Origin: Ceratobasidium sp. AG-K
Lineage: Eukaryota; Basidiomycota; Agaricomycetes; Cantharellales; Ceratobasidiaceae
NCBI GenBank assembly: GCA_037039685.1
Contig: JAWNGF010000009.1
Location: forward strand, 2,356,001 to 2,420,000
DNA length: 64,000 nucleotides
Direction: 5' to 3'
Within the stretch, counting starts at the first letter, position 1. Each line of letters starts with the position of its first letter. Of this stretch, positions 14,227-25,734 are shown one piece after another. The notes beneath the pieces were generated by a model, which did not search any database, had not been told where the DNA came from, and saw only the letters and a program-made list of their open reading frames with translations. Both the position numbers and the translations under genes were made by a program.

Positions 14227-14310
14227 GTTGGAATAGGTGGAAGAGTTGTTGGGTTGTTGAGTTGAGCAGAGCTGAAGAGCTTGGTTTATTTCAGGCTCGT
14301 TCTACCCATG

Positions 14311-14318
14311 TTTTATAG
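14311..14318 (-). promoter_or_regulatory. TATA box of the GH128 gene
   Basis: The minus strand reads CTATAAAACATGG here, about 85-90 nt upstream of the start codon at 14226, a normal distance for a fungal core promoter. Confidence 0.5.
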
Positions 14319-14329
14319 CTTCGGCGAAC

Positions 14330-15377
14330 ACAAAAGAGGTGCACCTTCCATGCTCGACGCAACGCGCTCCTTGCGCTCGGTGTGCCCGGGGAGGGCGCTA
14401 GTGCTCGCCTCCGTCGCGCATTGCTTCGGATCCCATGGCGAGAGTCGAACCATTCATTGATTGTGATTTTAATGGCCTAGAACGTATCACATGGCGGTTT
14501 ATGCTCTAGTGACTGGATTAAGCGAAGGTAGGTTCCGGCTAGTCGTCGCGTGAAGCACGGCAATGATTGGCGGCAATAGTTGGTCACGTGAGACAAGGCT
14601 TGGCAAACAATTCCCGACCGATGCTAAAGGCTCGGCTAGACAAGTGGGCTCGCCCGTTGTACCCGGTGGTCCGATAACAAGCAGTAGATCCACATCCAAC
14701 GATTACATAAACGTCAGTACCACCGGCTGTCAAAATGACGCACAGAGAGCGAATATTACTACACCAAAGAGCAAGCAGATGGCGTGCAACTTGGGGTAAT
14801 ATGCGTGATTCGGATGGCAAATCAGCTCTCACAAATTTACCTAAGACACTCCGTGGTGCATAACATGATTACAGTGTTCGAGCTAGTGAGCTAAGCGCAT
14901 GGCTCGAACCATATTGTACACGCATGCTTGAGGGATCCGGGACGCTCAACAATGGAACCAGAGGTTTGCCAAGTCGTGCACCGAAATGTGCATCACCCCC
15001 TCGATCAAGCTATGGTGTTACACTACTGATATCTCGATTAAACACGTTTTAGAGGCTAGAACGCATTAGTGGCAAGATGCGAGTGATTTGCTCCAGTCAC
15101 AAAATCTGCTGATCAGTCGTTGTAGGTTTTTTTCAATGGTCCTCAAAAAGCCTCGGAAATTTGACTGATGAAAATAGCATTTGAACTATCTGAAAGTCGA
15201 CCCTGCCTCACATTGAATAAACTAAAATTCCCGCTTTCCCGAGGTTGTCCGTCTGAAATTTTATCAATACAAAAGTAGGCGAGAGAGATAATTGTACTTG
15301 CCACATCCCCACATACCCGCAAAACTACTGTAAGACGAAAAAGCACATGATGAGTACCTATATCACCGTACGTGTGA
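14330..15377. other. intergenic, no supported gene
   Basis: Between the GH128 promoter and the end of the F-box gene. Short overlapping frames around 14500-14830 on both strands show no domain. Nothing further could be supported. Confidence 0.4.
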
Positions 15378-17108
15378 CTATAACCCACAATGTTCATCGC
15401 CCATCATAGCCGCAAGCGAGGCGATATTTGCACTCCCCTTCAGTCCTTTCTTCACCCGATTATGCGCACTCTGTGCGCGAACAGCTCCGCCAACGAATGC
15501 TTCCTCCAAGAGATTTTCGTAATTATACTTGTTCGTGGAGGATAAATGCGTTCCCCCTTCGTCCTTCAAGATGCTGCGTTTTTGCCCCGCAAATCGCTTT
15601 GAATTGAAATCCAATATGGCTAACTCAAGCTCTGAATCGGAGAACGATTTCGGTAACCAATGGATGGCTGATGCTCGGAGTCCAGAAAGCGATTCAAATG
15701 GGCGGCAAGAATGGCTGGGTGTATTGAACCAGGACGTCGCAGAGCCCCATGCTTCCCAAGGAATTTGCAAAGGCTCCTTGAGGTCAGCAATTGGAGTATG
15801 GCCAAGCGTTTGGTCAAGAATTGCCACAAGATACTCGGGGCATATATAAAGAATACCCGCTGTTGACGCCACGATGCGCAGAGCCAGTAAGTTCTGCGTA
15901 GCAGATTGAAATATCCTAGGGGCGTCCTGTGGTTGTGCTGGCCATGAAGGTTGATTCGAGAACGGTGCCTCAGCCGAATGTAACTGCACATAGTTGTCAT
16001 TCTCTATTGCCGGTAATTTGGGTAGTATAAATCGTGCCAGCTGGCAAGCGCGCAAAGGTTGGGTGTCGACGTTGTAGGTGGGGATATGGTGGACCTCCAA
16101 TGAGCTCGTGACATTAGGTTTATTACCTGGAAGCTGTGGAGAACCGAGAGGATCGTCGAAGCGAGGAGTGACAAAATACCTCTCTGAGAGTAGAGAGGCC
16201 GAATAATCCTTCCACGAGTGTCGTTCGAAACTCTGGGATATGTCCTGTTTAGTAAGTGCAACCTGAATGCCGCTGACACTTGCCGTAACCTGTACACCAG
16301 CTATCCAATCCACTATCCAAACAATTTCGCTTTCATGCCTGTCAGTCGCGATAACAACTAAAACTAAACGGCCATAAATTTGCATGTGAGTTACCCGGCG
16401 GGCCCCAACAAAATCCATGTCTGTCACGGGACCGAATGGACAACTTGCAGCGGAGTGCGGCTTATTAGTCGACATAGTCCGGAAATGAAGCTGGTAATAT
16501 TCAAAGTCTGGCTCGTTATTCAAATCAGGCGAGGGTGATTCCATAGTCTGGCCCTTCTCAAGAAGCACGAGCAGGTCCCATTCCGGTTGGATCAAAAAAT
16601 AATCGCAGTCAATGCCCAGGTCCTCGTGATACCAGTATCTATATTTCGACCCTCTGTTCCACGAGGGCAATTGGTAAAAGTAGATCGAACGAGCGGTCCA
16701 CCCAGATTCGACGCTGTAGGCAAATGTTCCATTCACAAAGCACCGTCTGTGTGTAGGCCTTTGCGCTGGCAAAAATTCGATGAAGATTGACGGCAGAGCT
16801 GTAGTCTGCTCCCACTTAGACCGATGATCGCGCAATGCTTCTATCTTTTCAGCGTGGCTGAGATCAGTTCGAATCACAGAAGGAAGTACATAACCAGAGA
16901 GGTCAAGCTCCAGGATGTACTGCAGGAATGGGTCGAGCGCAATGAGAGTATGCAACTGACGGCAGACCTAGGTGAGGAAACATGAGTCACAGTGTCCGAG
17001 AGTTGTAAACGATAGTTTACTCACTAATTGGAGTCTCCTTATGGTAGATGGATCGGCGAATCTAAGGATTCGAGAGACAACCTCTGACGGAAACTCGGAA
17101 AATAACAT
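15378..17108 (-). CDS. F-box-like protein, 557 residues, 2 exons
   Basis: Exon 1 is 17108-17025 and exon 2 is 16967-15378, joined by a 57-nt GT-AG intron (GTGAGT...CCTAG). The N-terminus MLFSEFPSEVVSRILRFADP followed by STIRRLQL and VCRQLHTLIA is a divergent F-box (pattern LP.E...I...DP.....C..VC...). The rest is one uninterrupted domain with no transmembrane segment, as seen in large families of fungal F-box proteins with a beta-rich C-terminal half. The likely role is a substrate adaptor of an SCF ubiquitin ligase, but the substrate is unknown and only the N-terminal motif supports this. A decayed paralogue lies immediately upstream at 17719-19589, so this is a local tandem duplication. Confidence 0.68.
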
Positions 17109-17109
17109 G

Positions 17110-17718
17110 AGCGATGGTACTCAACGGGGCAGCAATCACCACGTGATCCGGCATCAAGGGTCAGACAGGCTTGAGGAGGGTGCTGGATAGTCAGGTGTCC
17201 CGAGACCTACTGTCTTTCGATAATACTGTACAGCGTTTTATTTCTCCGTTAGAAGTTTGAAGAAAGGGATGTAGACCCCAAAGCAATAATCAGAAGCTAC
17301 GAAATGGAGGGACAAAATATAACGAACCTCAGCGAAAAAGGTTCCCATATACGGTTGCCCAACCGTTAGTATTACTACCCCTCGTTATATGTGTTACAAG
17401 CCCTTCAAGTTCTCTTCAAAATCATCCTTGGACATAAATTACGCAAACGTCTAATGAACGGGGAAACGAAACGCGGAGCTGTTATACCCGATTTAGACCA
17501 TATTTTACGCTTATGATGGAGCATGATTCATGGTGCGTTCAGCCCATCATATGCGCCAGAAGTTTGTCACGTCCCGATTATACACCCCCGTAAAATAGAG
17601 CATACGAACGTCGAATGAATGAAATAATGAAAAGCACAGCTATGAATGCTCGCTTCACGCGTGTCCTTCATGATCAAATAAGCTCAACAGCAGGCCCACC
17701 TATTTAACCACCCGTATT
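17110..17718. other. intergenic between the two F-box paralogues
   Basis: AT-rich, no domain on either strand. Two loosely similar segments (about 17440-17480 and 17598-17640, sharing the pattern cgaacGTC.AATGAA) hint at a small duplication. No gene was seen. Confidence 0.35.
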
Positions 17719-19589
17719 TTACATCGAATACACGAATATGCCTATTCTCCTATCACTGCCCTCGGTTGATCTCCACATGCACAGCAGCACTGAATACAAA
17801 TGGACGAGGTGATCAATAACACAAAATGAGGACGCTCGCATCTCACCGTGCCCGGCATCCATCATGCCCACAAACGAAATTCCCAAGTGCACATCACTCT
17901 GCACTGCCTTCCGTATACATGTGTACGGTCTAAGAGCAGGAACAGCTCTATCAAGAAACGCCTGTTTCATGGGATTCTCGCAGATCCCACCACTAATAGA
18001 TGGCTGTGCGAACTCAACCGGGGATTCATTGTTCTGTCATCTCTTCACTCGTTGCGGGTTGAAATCCCAGGCCACCAATCCGGTCTCCTCGTCCGAGCTA
18101 TTCAGCCTCGATTTCAGATCAAACTTTGCTACAACTCGCAACTCGTGGAATGTCTCGACTGACCTGCAGCCTCTTGTATCCGTATTCAACCAAGACGTGT
18201 TAGAGCCCTACGTTTCCCATGGAATATGTACCGGATTATCGAGGTCGCCCGGCAAGCCTAAGCCAAACTCCCAACCAAGGATTGCTAGAAGACCCAAAGA
18301 ACATAAGTGGAGAGTGTACGATGTCCAGCCAAAAGTAAATTCGAGAGACAGCGAGTTGTTTGAAGGCGGTTGAAATATTTTGGCCGGTGATAATGATTCC
18401 TCCGACCACGAAGACTGAGCCAAGGGTGATACATTTGTGCAGTGCAGTCTCATTTTCTCCCTATCTTCCTCTAATTCCTCCAAATGTATTGTAGGTAGAA
18501 TAAAACTTGCCACACAGATCGCAGGCTGATCAAGGTCAGTGCTATGGGGTTGTATGTTATACACATCCAAGCGGCCTGGGCCTTTGGTTTGTGGACTTTC
18601 AGCCACTACTAGTTCCGGTTTGTCAACGCGAGGAATAGCAAGGTACCTCGCTGAGAGCAGGCAAAACGAAACCTCTTTCCCGGAGGGATACTCGATGCGC
18701 TGCATCAGAAACGATAGCGCCAGGTCAATTGGTATACGACAAGCCAAGTTCAAATCACCTCAACTTCTACGCCCACAGTCCAATCGACCACTGCAAGGAT
18801 GCTCTCCACCATGAACATTTGAGATTCAAGCAATGTCCCCACTATGCGACCATATATTCGTATCTGTTAGGTTCGCCGAGAAAAGTTCAATTAATGAGAT
18901 TCAGTTGGATTACGCCGGATGTCAAAATTGCTTCAGGATGCGGCTCGTCGGTTAACATGGTCCGGACATGAAGTTGGTAGTCATCGAAAATGTCGTACTT
19001 ATCCACTGTACTTTTCATACGACGAGATAGCCGTAGCCTGCTTCCAAGAAAGACTAACAAATCTCGTTCAGGCTGAATCATAAAACACAACATCGGTGGC
19101 TAGATCCCTGTGATGCCAGCTCCTATATTCAGTACCTCTGCTCCATGGCCTAAGCGGATGAAAGTAGATTGAACGAACACCCGGCAGTGTTGCTTTCGGA
19201 CGAGGTGTACCGTAGGCAATCGTGCCGTCTGCCAAACAGCACCCCTGTTCTTTTCCTGACAGCGGAATAAAGGTCGGCCGCTCGAGCCTAGTCTGGTCCC
19301 AGGTGTCTCTGTATTCACGCAATATCCGTATCTTTTCAGCGTTACTGATGTCATTCTGATTCACCGATGGGAGAACGTATCCAGAAATACCCAGTTCTAG
19401 CACGTACTGGGGGAACAAGTCGGAAGCAACAAGCTCACGAAATTGACGACAGATCTGTATGAGCAACAAATTAGCAGAAATATGATAGTCACAGGTTGTA
19501 CTCGCCTGTTGACAACGCCGAATTGCCAGTGGATCGCAGAGGGCCAAAACTTGACGGATGATTTCAGAGGGCAGGTTGACGAGCGACAT
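17719..19589 (-). pseudogene. decayed F-box-like paralogue of the 15.4-17.1 kb gene
   Basis: The minus strand encodes the same protein in broken pieces. At 19589 it starts MSLVNLPSEIIRQVLALCDP, continues through IRRCQQ, a probable GC-AG intron (CAG|GCGAGT...CATACAG), then ICRQFRELVASDLFPQYVLE and RSWHHRDLATD. The frame is lost near 19090; the continuation IQPERDLLVFLG lies in another frame, and frames change again near 18890 and 18730. The block at 18753-18208 (LLSARYLAIPRVDKPE) matches LLSERYFVTPRFDDP of the intact gene, and the tail at 17970-17719 (AFLDRAV...) still resembles that gene's C-terminus (AFVGGAV...). Several independent frameshifts and stops make an active product unlikely. Confidence 0.65.
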
Positions 19590-20486
19590 GAGAGATAGTT
19601 GGCGGGTAGAGGGTGCGGCTACAACGTATTTTTAGATTCTTAAAGATGCACCCGGAGATCAAATAGAGCATGTCAAGGTAGTGGAACGTCTACGTGGAGG
19701 GAACAGCACAATGCCCGGTAGTAAGACAGTCACGAGGCGAGGAAGCAACGGCGAAGTCCGAGAGGTCGCGTCGAGTGAGCCAAACCCGTTCAAGAGTTCA
19801 AATAGCGTAGCGAGTCCTACTGCCAGGGCGAGTGCAGAGCAAGTCAGTGAGATGAATAGGCCAAGGGCTTGCACGGAGTCTTCCGCATGATCTTACCCCG
19901 GGCGCCAAAGTAGATACCGAATATGGCACTTGTACTGACGGCCCAAAATCTGAATTAAGCCCCATCGGCGTTCCCGCCACCCTATTCGATTATCCAGGAG
20001 CAATGGATTTTCCTGTCAGATCGTAAACGGAATAAAACGCTCGAGGCTAAATAACGACCAAATATATGCGTGTGGTTGCACAATGCATTTTGCTTCGAAC
20101 CGGCCAGGCCCCGAACATCCCCTCGCCAGCAACGCCTGCATTCACTTGCCAAGGAGAACCTTTATAACACAGCTTTGAAACATGGCATAAATCCTCGCGT
20201 GGGTACCCCGCCTGTAATAGCGTGACACGCGAGAGCGCCTCCTTCGAGTCAACTCGAGGCTCAGTGTTTAGTCAAGAGCTGGCTCCCTGATTCGTTTTGG
20301 AATTGATACCGTCGAGCTCCTTCATTTGTACGAAGATCGTGGACTTTTCTCGCTCAAACTCAATCAACTCCGTGGGGTACTTGGGCAAAACCTATGGAGT
20401 GGACCCTGCTGCCATCCATGTTCGCGACATAATCAAGGAGCTCGACCGTATTTGGAGACTTCACGTCGCCGTTGCATCCCTTCGCA

Positions 20487-20519
<33 letters not shown>

Positions 20520-20701
20520 CACTCGGTATCATGTGTAAAAAATCATGTTTCATGTATGCAATACAAATCAACACGTATAGAACTAGTACCTCACCGAGGC
20601 AAACTAGGTATCAAACCCAAACCAAGCAGAAGAATCGAGAAGCCATCAAGGACATAGACAACCAATCAAGGTGTCCTAAGAGAGAGTGAGAGGAGAGGAA
20701 A
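19590..20701. other. intergenic; small hydrophobic frame and a poly-T run
   Basis: A minus-strand frame (19874-19659, 71 codons) has a possible membrane helix (LFISLTCSALALAVGLATLF) but no family I know, so it is not called as a gene. An uninterrupted run of about 31 T lies at 20489-20519, some 180 nt past the stop of the AA9 gene on the minus strand, where it reads as poly-A. It could be a microsatellite or the tail of an old retroposed transcript. Confidence 0.4.
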
Positions 20702-21795
20702 CTACTCGGAGACGGGGGCGGGGGCGACGCGCTTTTGCATACGCGAAGTCCAGCCGGCAATCGCACGACGGCACTTGGACTTGACCGAGCCAGTGTTGGA
20801 CGACGTCTTGCCGGTGGCGGAAGGCTTGCCAGTGGAAGTCGAGGCCTTGGTGGTCGTGGTCTTGCCCGAGTTGTTGGTAGGGGTGGTAGAGTTGTTCGCG
20901 TTAGCCTTAACAGTGGATCCGCCGCCAATCTTGGCCATGGCGGGGCCGGGGAAAGTGTACTTGAATCCGTTGTTAAAGACGTTGGGGGTGAAGATTCCTG
21001 CCTCGCTGGCCGAGTACCCGCCGGGGAACTTGACGGTGGGGGTGGTGTTGACCTTGGCGGAGCTCCTGAAGGCACGTCAGGAACGATCGGAATCGTAAAA
21101 ATTAAGTTACTCACCCTCCCTTGACGTTGACCTGGATGCAGCTCGTGTAGAACTCAGCGCCACCCTTCTTGTCGGCAAGGTGGAGAGCTACAATCTCGTG
21201 ACGGAGGATATAGTGACCGTTCTGGATGCCCGCTGGGATCTTGAAGGTGTGCGACTGGTCGGTCACTACTCGAGTCAGCATCGAGCAGAAAGTTTGGAAA
21301 TAAGCGAACTTACTGAGCTTAGCCTGAACCCACTTCTTGCCGTCCTGGCCAACCTGAGCGATCTTGAACCAATCGAGGTTGGCAGGGTTGACCTTGTCGG
21401 CAGTCTGGCCTTCGGGGACCTTGGCCATGTACTCAATGAGAGGGCCCATGTCGTGGTTCCAGGTGTCACCGGGGTGGTCTTCCCACTTGAGGGAGACAGT
21501 GGACCCAGCAGTGACGGGAGCGACAATGGAAGCGGCCTTGGCATCACGACCGCAAGTCATACCGGCACCGGTGACGCCTTTCCAGGGGCTGGTAGTCGAG
21601 ATTTGACGGATGGGAGACGCAATCTTGGCACCGCCGGCGACGGGGCCCTTGTAGGTCTTTCCATCGAGGACGATCGCTGCGAAGAAGTCAATAAGCAGTC
21701 TAGGAAGGAATAATAATCCACTCACACTTGACGTAACCGTGGGCGCTGACACCGGCAGCGAGAGCAAAGAGAGAAAACACAGACGAGAACAACAT
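20702..21795 (-). CDS. AA9 lytic polysaccharide monooxygenase (gene 1), 4 exons
   Basis: Exons 21795-21726, 21676-21314, 21265-21115 and 21065-20702 give 315 residues. The signal peptide (MLFSSVFSLFALAAGVSA) ends just before His19-Gly-Tyr, so His becomes the mature N-terminus, as the copper histidine brace of AA9 enzymes requires. The second copper histidine is in WNHDMGPLIEYMAKV, and the C-terminal core has LRHEIVALH and GGAEFYTSCIQV with the axial tyrosine. The disulfide cysteines in GMTCG and YTSC are kept. At the position where AA9 normally has Gln (Q-x-Y) this protein has Glu (E-F-Y). The core ends in FTPNVFNNGFKYTFPGP, followed by a Ser/Thr-rich linker and a basic tail CRRAIAGWTSRMQKR, with no CBM1. 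The expected role is oxidative cleavage of cellulose or hemicellulose outside the cell. It is in tandem with the next gene. Confidence 0.9.
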
Positions 21796-21935
21796 GTTTA
21801 GAGTCGTAGAATGAAAGTGTTTACTAGTGAACGTTGCAACCTGTGAACGAGAGCGTTGCGTGGATCAACCGAGACGAGTAAGGTAAGGAGGGCGGAGGAG
21901 AGGGCGAACAAGGAAAAAAACGGCGGGGGGCGCCC

Positions 21936-21944
21936 ATATATATA
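21936..21944 (-). promoter_or_regulatory. TATA box of AA9 gene 1
   Basis: ATATATATA flanked by GC-rich sequence, about 140 nt upstream of the AA9 start at 21795 and read on the minus strand. Position and context suit a core promoter. Confidence 0.45.
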
Positions 21945-21959
21945 CCATCACGGAAGCAT

Positions 21960-22900
21960 CATAGTCTTGGCGTGGATCAAATTGTGTGGCGGTGTTTGCC
22001 CCGAACGAAGAAAGGATCACCAAACTCATATAAACATCTCATTTGTCCCTGGACCGGAGAAAAAAGGCACTGGATTCCGGGTGTTGCTCAGTGGGCTCCG
22101 GTGTGCCACGAGTGACTCTGGCCTACTCGGAGAACATGAAAAAAGACATGGCAACCGCAAGGCGCCACAGCGAGCCGCATGAGCTCGGGCTAATGGCGCG
22201 TGCCGAGTCGCTCCAAAGCCTTGCCGACCATTGTCAGCCCGCATCTTTTCGTAAATTTATTCTTCCCGACTCTATCCTTTTTTCGCAGGAGCTATCCTTT
22301 TTGCACCACACGTCCCATCAAACAAATGTCACCACCCGCACTCCGAGTTGATCGGCTCTTCTGCACTCGGAACGCAATCTACCCGAATGCGTGCGTCAGC
22401 GGCTAGAGACACCGCCCGCCGTACTTCCGAAACTGAATAAGCGTAGCACAATCCACGAGATTATTTCACACTATAGTAATCCAAATCCCATTCAAAGCGC
22501 ACCGCACTCCATAGCCGGTCACCCACGCGAGGCACCCGCCCTGACCCGACAGCACAGCCCGGACCCGACGCAGATCCTCTGCGACGTGCCTTGGTCATAC
22601 AATACAAACGTCAAATTCTCGGCGTTTTCGATTGCCTCCGTTGGGGGTCCGAGCGCTAATCGACTGCTCGACCCCACTCGGGCGACTTCATTAATTTTGC
22701 CATTCAGTCGAGGTTATCTCGTTTCCATGGTTCATCAAACGACTGAATTGTATACAATACGGCAGTCAAGGTAGGTACAAACAGGTCTCCAAGACCTCAA
22801 ATCATCACGGATGTGTGTACAGCATAGAAAGCACAACTAGGTGCGACCAAAAGAAAGAGTAGGGAGAAAAGACTGCAAAAATATAACGAAGGTAGCAAGC
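21960..22900. other. intergenic upstream of AA9 gene 1
   Basis: Holds the promoter region of AA9 gene 1 and the 3' flank of AA9 gene 2. Open frames on the plus strand (22043-22774) have no domain and no conserved starts. No gene was supported. Confidence 0.4.
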
Positions 22901-22908
22901 AAAGTCAA

Positions 22909-24086
22909 TTACTTGCGGGAGCGCCTGTCCACACGGGACATCCATCCGCGAGCAGCAGCCTGCGCACGGCGGTAGTTCTTGTGCGAGTTGGACTTCTTGG
23001 TGGTCGAAGGCTCGGGGTCCTCGCAGTCATCCGTCTCGGTAGGTTCAGGCGCGGCAGCGGTAGTCGAAGGTTCGGGGTCCTCGTCGGTGCAATCGTCATC
23101 GGGTACAGTGGTGGCAGTCGGCTCGGCAGGATCGGACGCGCTCACAGTCGCAGAGGGCTCGGTGGTATCGGGTTCCTCAGGGTTGGTCTCGGGCTCGGTC
23201 GAGTTGCCAGTGTTGGCAAAGGTAGCAATCGCCGGGCCGGGGAAGGTGTACTTGAAGCCATTGTCAAAGACCTTGGGAACGTAGATGCCCTTGTCGCTGG
23301 CCGAGTAGGCGCCGGGGAACTTGACGGTCTCGGACGCGGTGGTCTTGGCGGTTCCAGAGCCACCGGTGACGCGGAGCTGGAAGCAGCTCGAGTAGAACTC
23401 GGCGCCGCCCTTTTGGTCGGCCAAGTGCAGAGCGATAATTTCGTGACGCATGATGTAGTCACCGTCTTCGAGCTCCTTGGGGATCGTGACAGTGTACTTG
23501 GTGCCAAGTTTCACTGCGAGTATAATTAATTGCAGCTCAGGGTCGGATGAGGGTGAACTTACTGAGGCGCTCGAGGAACCACTTGTTACCCTCCTGACCC
23601 TCTTGGGCAATCTTGAAAAACTCGCCCTGGGACGCATCAAACTTGTCGGCAGTCTGGCCAGAAGGAACCTTGGCCATGTAGGTGATCAACGGACCCATCT
23701 CGTGAGGCCACTTCTGGTTCGGATGAGCAACCCCTACAAGACGATTAAGCTTTGTTCGGAGCGCAGATCAAATGGACTTACAAGTAAGATCAAGCTTGGA
23801 GCCAGCAGTAGCAGGTGCGACCACCGAAGCGAGCTGGGACTTTTCACCGCAAGTGATGCCGGAACCGGTGGGGTTCTTGTACGGGTTGATGGTCGAAATG
23901 CGGCGAATAGGCGACTTGGGGTTGGTCTCGCCCGGAATGGGGCCGTTGTAGGTCTTGCCATCGACGATGATTTCTACGAGATATTAGAGCCAGCTATGAA
24001 ATTGGAATAAGCCACTCACTGTCGACATAACCGTGAGCATGGACGCTGGCGACGAGCGCAAAGAGAGAGGCGACGGAGAACAACAT
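22909..24086 (-). CDS. AA9 lytic polysaccharide monooxygenase (gene 2), 4 exons
   Basis: Exons 24086-24020, 23973-23782, 23733-23563 and 23513-22909 give 344 residues. The signal peptide MLFSVASLFALVASVHA precedes mature His18-Gly-Tyr-Val. Core landmarks are SPIRRISTINPY, ITCGEKSQLASVVAPATAG, the copper His in KWPHEMGPLITYMAKV, MRHEIIALH and GGAEFYSSCFQLRV. Intron positions and phases match gene 1 exactly, so the two are tandem duplicates. It too has Glu in place of the usual Gln before the axial Tyr. The C-terminal linker is acidic and Pro/Thr/Glu-rich, unlike the Ser/Thr/Lys linker of gene 1, but both end in a basic segment with RRA and GW.SR (here YRRAQAAARGWMSRVDRR). Introns are 46-49 nt. 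The expected role is secreted copper-dependent polysaccharide oxidation; the substrate preference cannot be read from the sequence. Confidence 0.9.
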
Positions 24087-24208
24087 GGTAAGGAAGGATA
24101 AATCAATCGTCCAAAGAGTGTTGAGAGCGAACGCTGGACCGAAAACGACGCAGACGAGGGACTGGGGGGAGAAAAAGGAAGTGCCGAGCACACTAATTTC
24201 GCTTGGAA

Positions 24209-24217
24209 TTTATATGG
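24209..24217 (-). promoter_or_regulatory. TATA box of AA9 gene 2
   Basis: The minus strand reads CCCCATATAAATTCC about 125 nt upstream of the start at 24086, similar in distance and GC-rich flank to the TATA box of AA9 gene 1. Confidence 0.45.
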
Positions 24218-24518
24218 GGCGGCGAAGCATGGACGCTCAGGGTCCAATGATGCGGAGCTTTCTGGGGCCTTCCAAAGGCGCTGCGCCGGAAATAGCACAG
24301 ACCCTGAGCGACGTCGGCCACGCCTTTGTCGACGTCGATATTGTCTCTACACTCGTAATTGCCCTCGTGCTCGGCCAGCAACCAGCAATTAGAACACATA
24401 GATTGTCATTTCATTGATTGTGTTGAGCGCGCTCGAACAGCGTCGCAACCGTTGCCCGCCACATCTAAATCACGGATCCCGCCGCTCCACTCAATTCAAA
24501 CCTGCTCGCTTCTGCGCC

Positions 24519-25195
24519 ATGTCGCTCAACTGGGTCATGCTCGATGAGCGGAAACAGCCTGTGCCGCTGCCGAACGAGCGTATACTCGACACGATCCCCA
24601 GCACCCAACTCGTCATCAACATTCCCCAATCCCCCGCCCTCTCGGCCACGGGCACTGCTTGGCTGACATCTCACCGGGTACGCCGGCTTCCATATGGCTG
24701 AAACGCACTGACACTGCGCAGTTTGTCTTTGTCGCGAATGCACAATCGCAATCCACGTCTCTTTTCGACTTGATTTCTCAAACGATCACCGCCACCCCCG
24801 CGGCGCCCTCTGCGAAGCTAGACTCGCTTTCTCTTCCATGGACATCAGTCCTTTCAACGTCGTTTGTCCAGCCATATTTTGCTGCCAATTACCTGGCGAT
24901 GGACGTTCGACCTGCCCAAGGCGGTGGTCTCGAACTCGGGACCACGGTGGAAGTTCGACTCGTCGAGCGAGGAATGTACGAGTTTGTCAAGATGGTCGAA
25001 GGAGTGCGGGTCAAGGCTATCGAAAAGGCCAGGGAGGAGAGGATAGGAGAACCACTACGTGAGTATAATCACATTCAATTTGGTTACGGCCGATTGACTA
25101 GTCCCCGTCCAGCGCTATACGACCGACCTCCGACACAGACGGGGCCGAATCCCCTGCAGACGACCGAGGATCTTCCTCCAGGCTATACGATCTAA
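24519..25195 (+). CDS. WBP2-like (WW-domain-binding protein 2) protein, 3 exons
   Basis: Exons 24519-24677, 24722-25058 and 25113-25195 give 192 residues. The start MSLNWVMLDERKQPVPLPNE is characteristic of the GRAM-like WBP2 family; the middle has FVFVANAQ and SFVQPYFAANYLAMDVRP, which match the beta-strands of that domain. The last exon is short and ends in LPPGYTI, which contains a PPxY motif (PPGY), the known ligand of WW domains. The third-exon acceptor was chosen because only that choice (GTCCAG) keeps the frame open into the PPxY tail; the nearer AG gives a different frame without it. Family members act as small adaptors that bind WW-domain proteins such as Nedd4/Rsp5-type ubiquitin ligases. 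It is the only host gene on the plus strand in this island and starts about 430 nt from the AA9 gene 2 start, in a head-to-head arrangement. Confidence 0.75.
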
Positions 25196-25730
25196 GTTCC
25201 ACGCCAAGTATGTTCATCACCCTTCATAAATGTATTTATACTCGTATAATCAGTATCACTTGGCATTGCAACGAACATTACAGTTGCACACAGCCTGACA
25301 GGTTTCTCGGGCTCGAGGGGTCAACCTGGCAACGGCATGAGTCTGTCCATTGAACCAATTCTCGCATGCTTGTGCTTTTTCCGTTGGCAGGGGTTTTGAC
25401 TTTTGGTTAGGGCACCAAATTTGTCCAGGTGCGATATCCGTGTTCGACTTGATAGGCTTCGTTTAAAAACTCTTACGTAATAATAGGTCAGCAATGTGGC
25501 AAGTGCCTCGGACTCGCCACTTGGCTCCGAATCGATGGTGGGCGATTTCAAGGGAAATAATCAAACTCTGGTTAGCGGAAATCGACTTGTACTATGGCTG
25601 ATATTCATTATGATACGCATATATTTACCTTTCGTAACCACTATTGGACATAGTGAGTAAGCATCTGACACTTGGAAAGCGCGGACAAGATCGGCTCTTA
25701 CAAATAAGAATGGCTGTCTATATTACACAA
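25196..25730. other. intergenic, no supported gene
   Basis: 3' flank of the WBP2-like gene. Nothing recognisable was seen. Confidence 0.35.
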
Positions 25731-25734
25731 AGAG

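Noticed and set aside
20489..20519. Poly-T run as evidence for a processed retrocopy
   Set aside because: No intron-less coding sequence or target-site duplication was found next to it; a simple microsatellite is equally likely.
20735..21713. Plus-strand frames over AA9 gene 1
   Set aside because: Antisense shadows caused by codon bias of the real gene.
22981..23529. Long Gly/Arg/Val-rich plus-strand frame
   Set aside because: It is the reverse shadow of AA9 gene 2; it has no start context or domain, and the minus strand has a full splice chain and catalytic residues.
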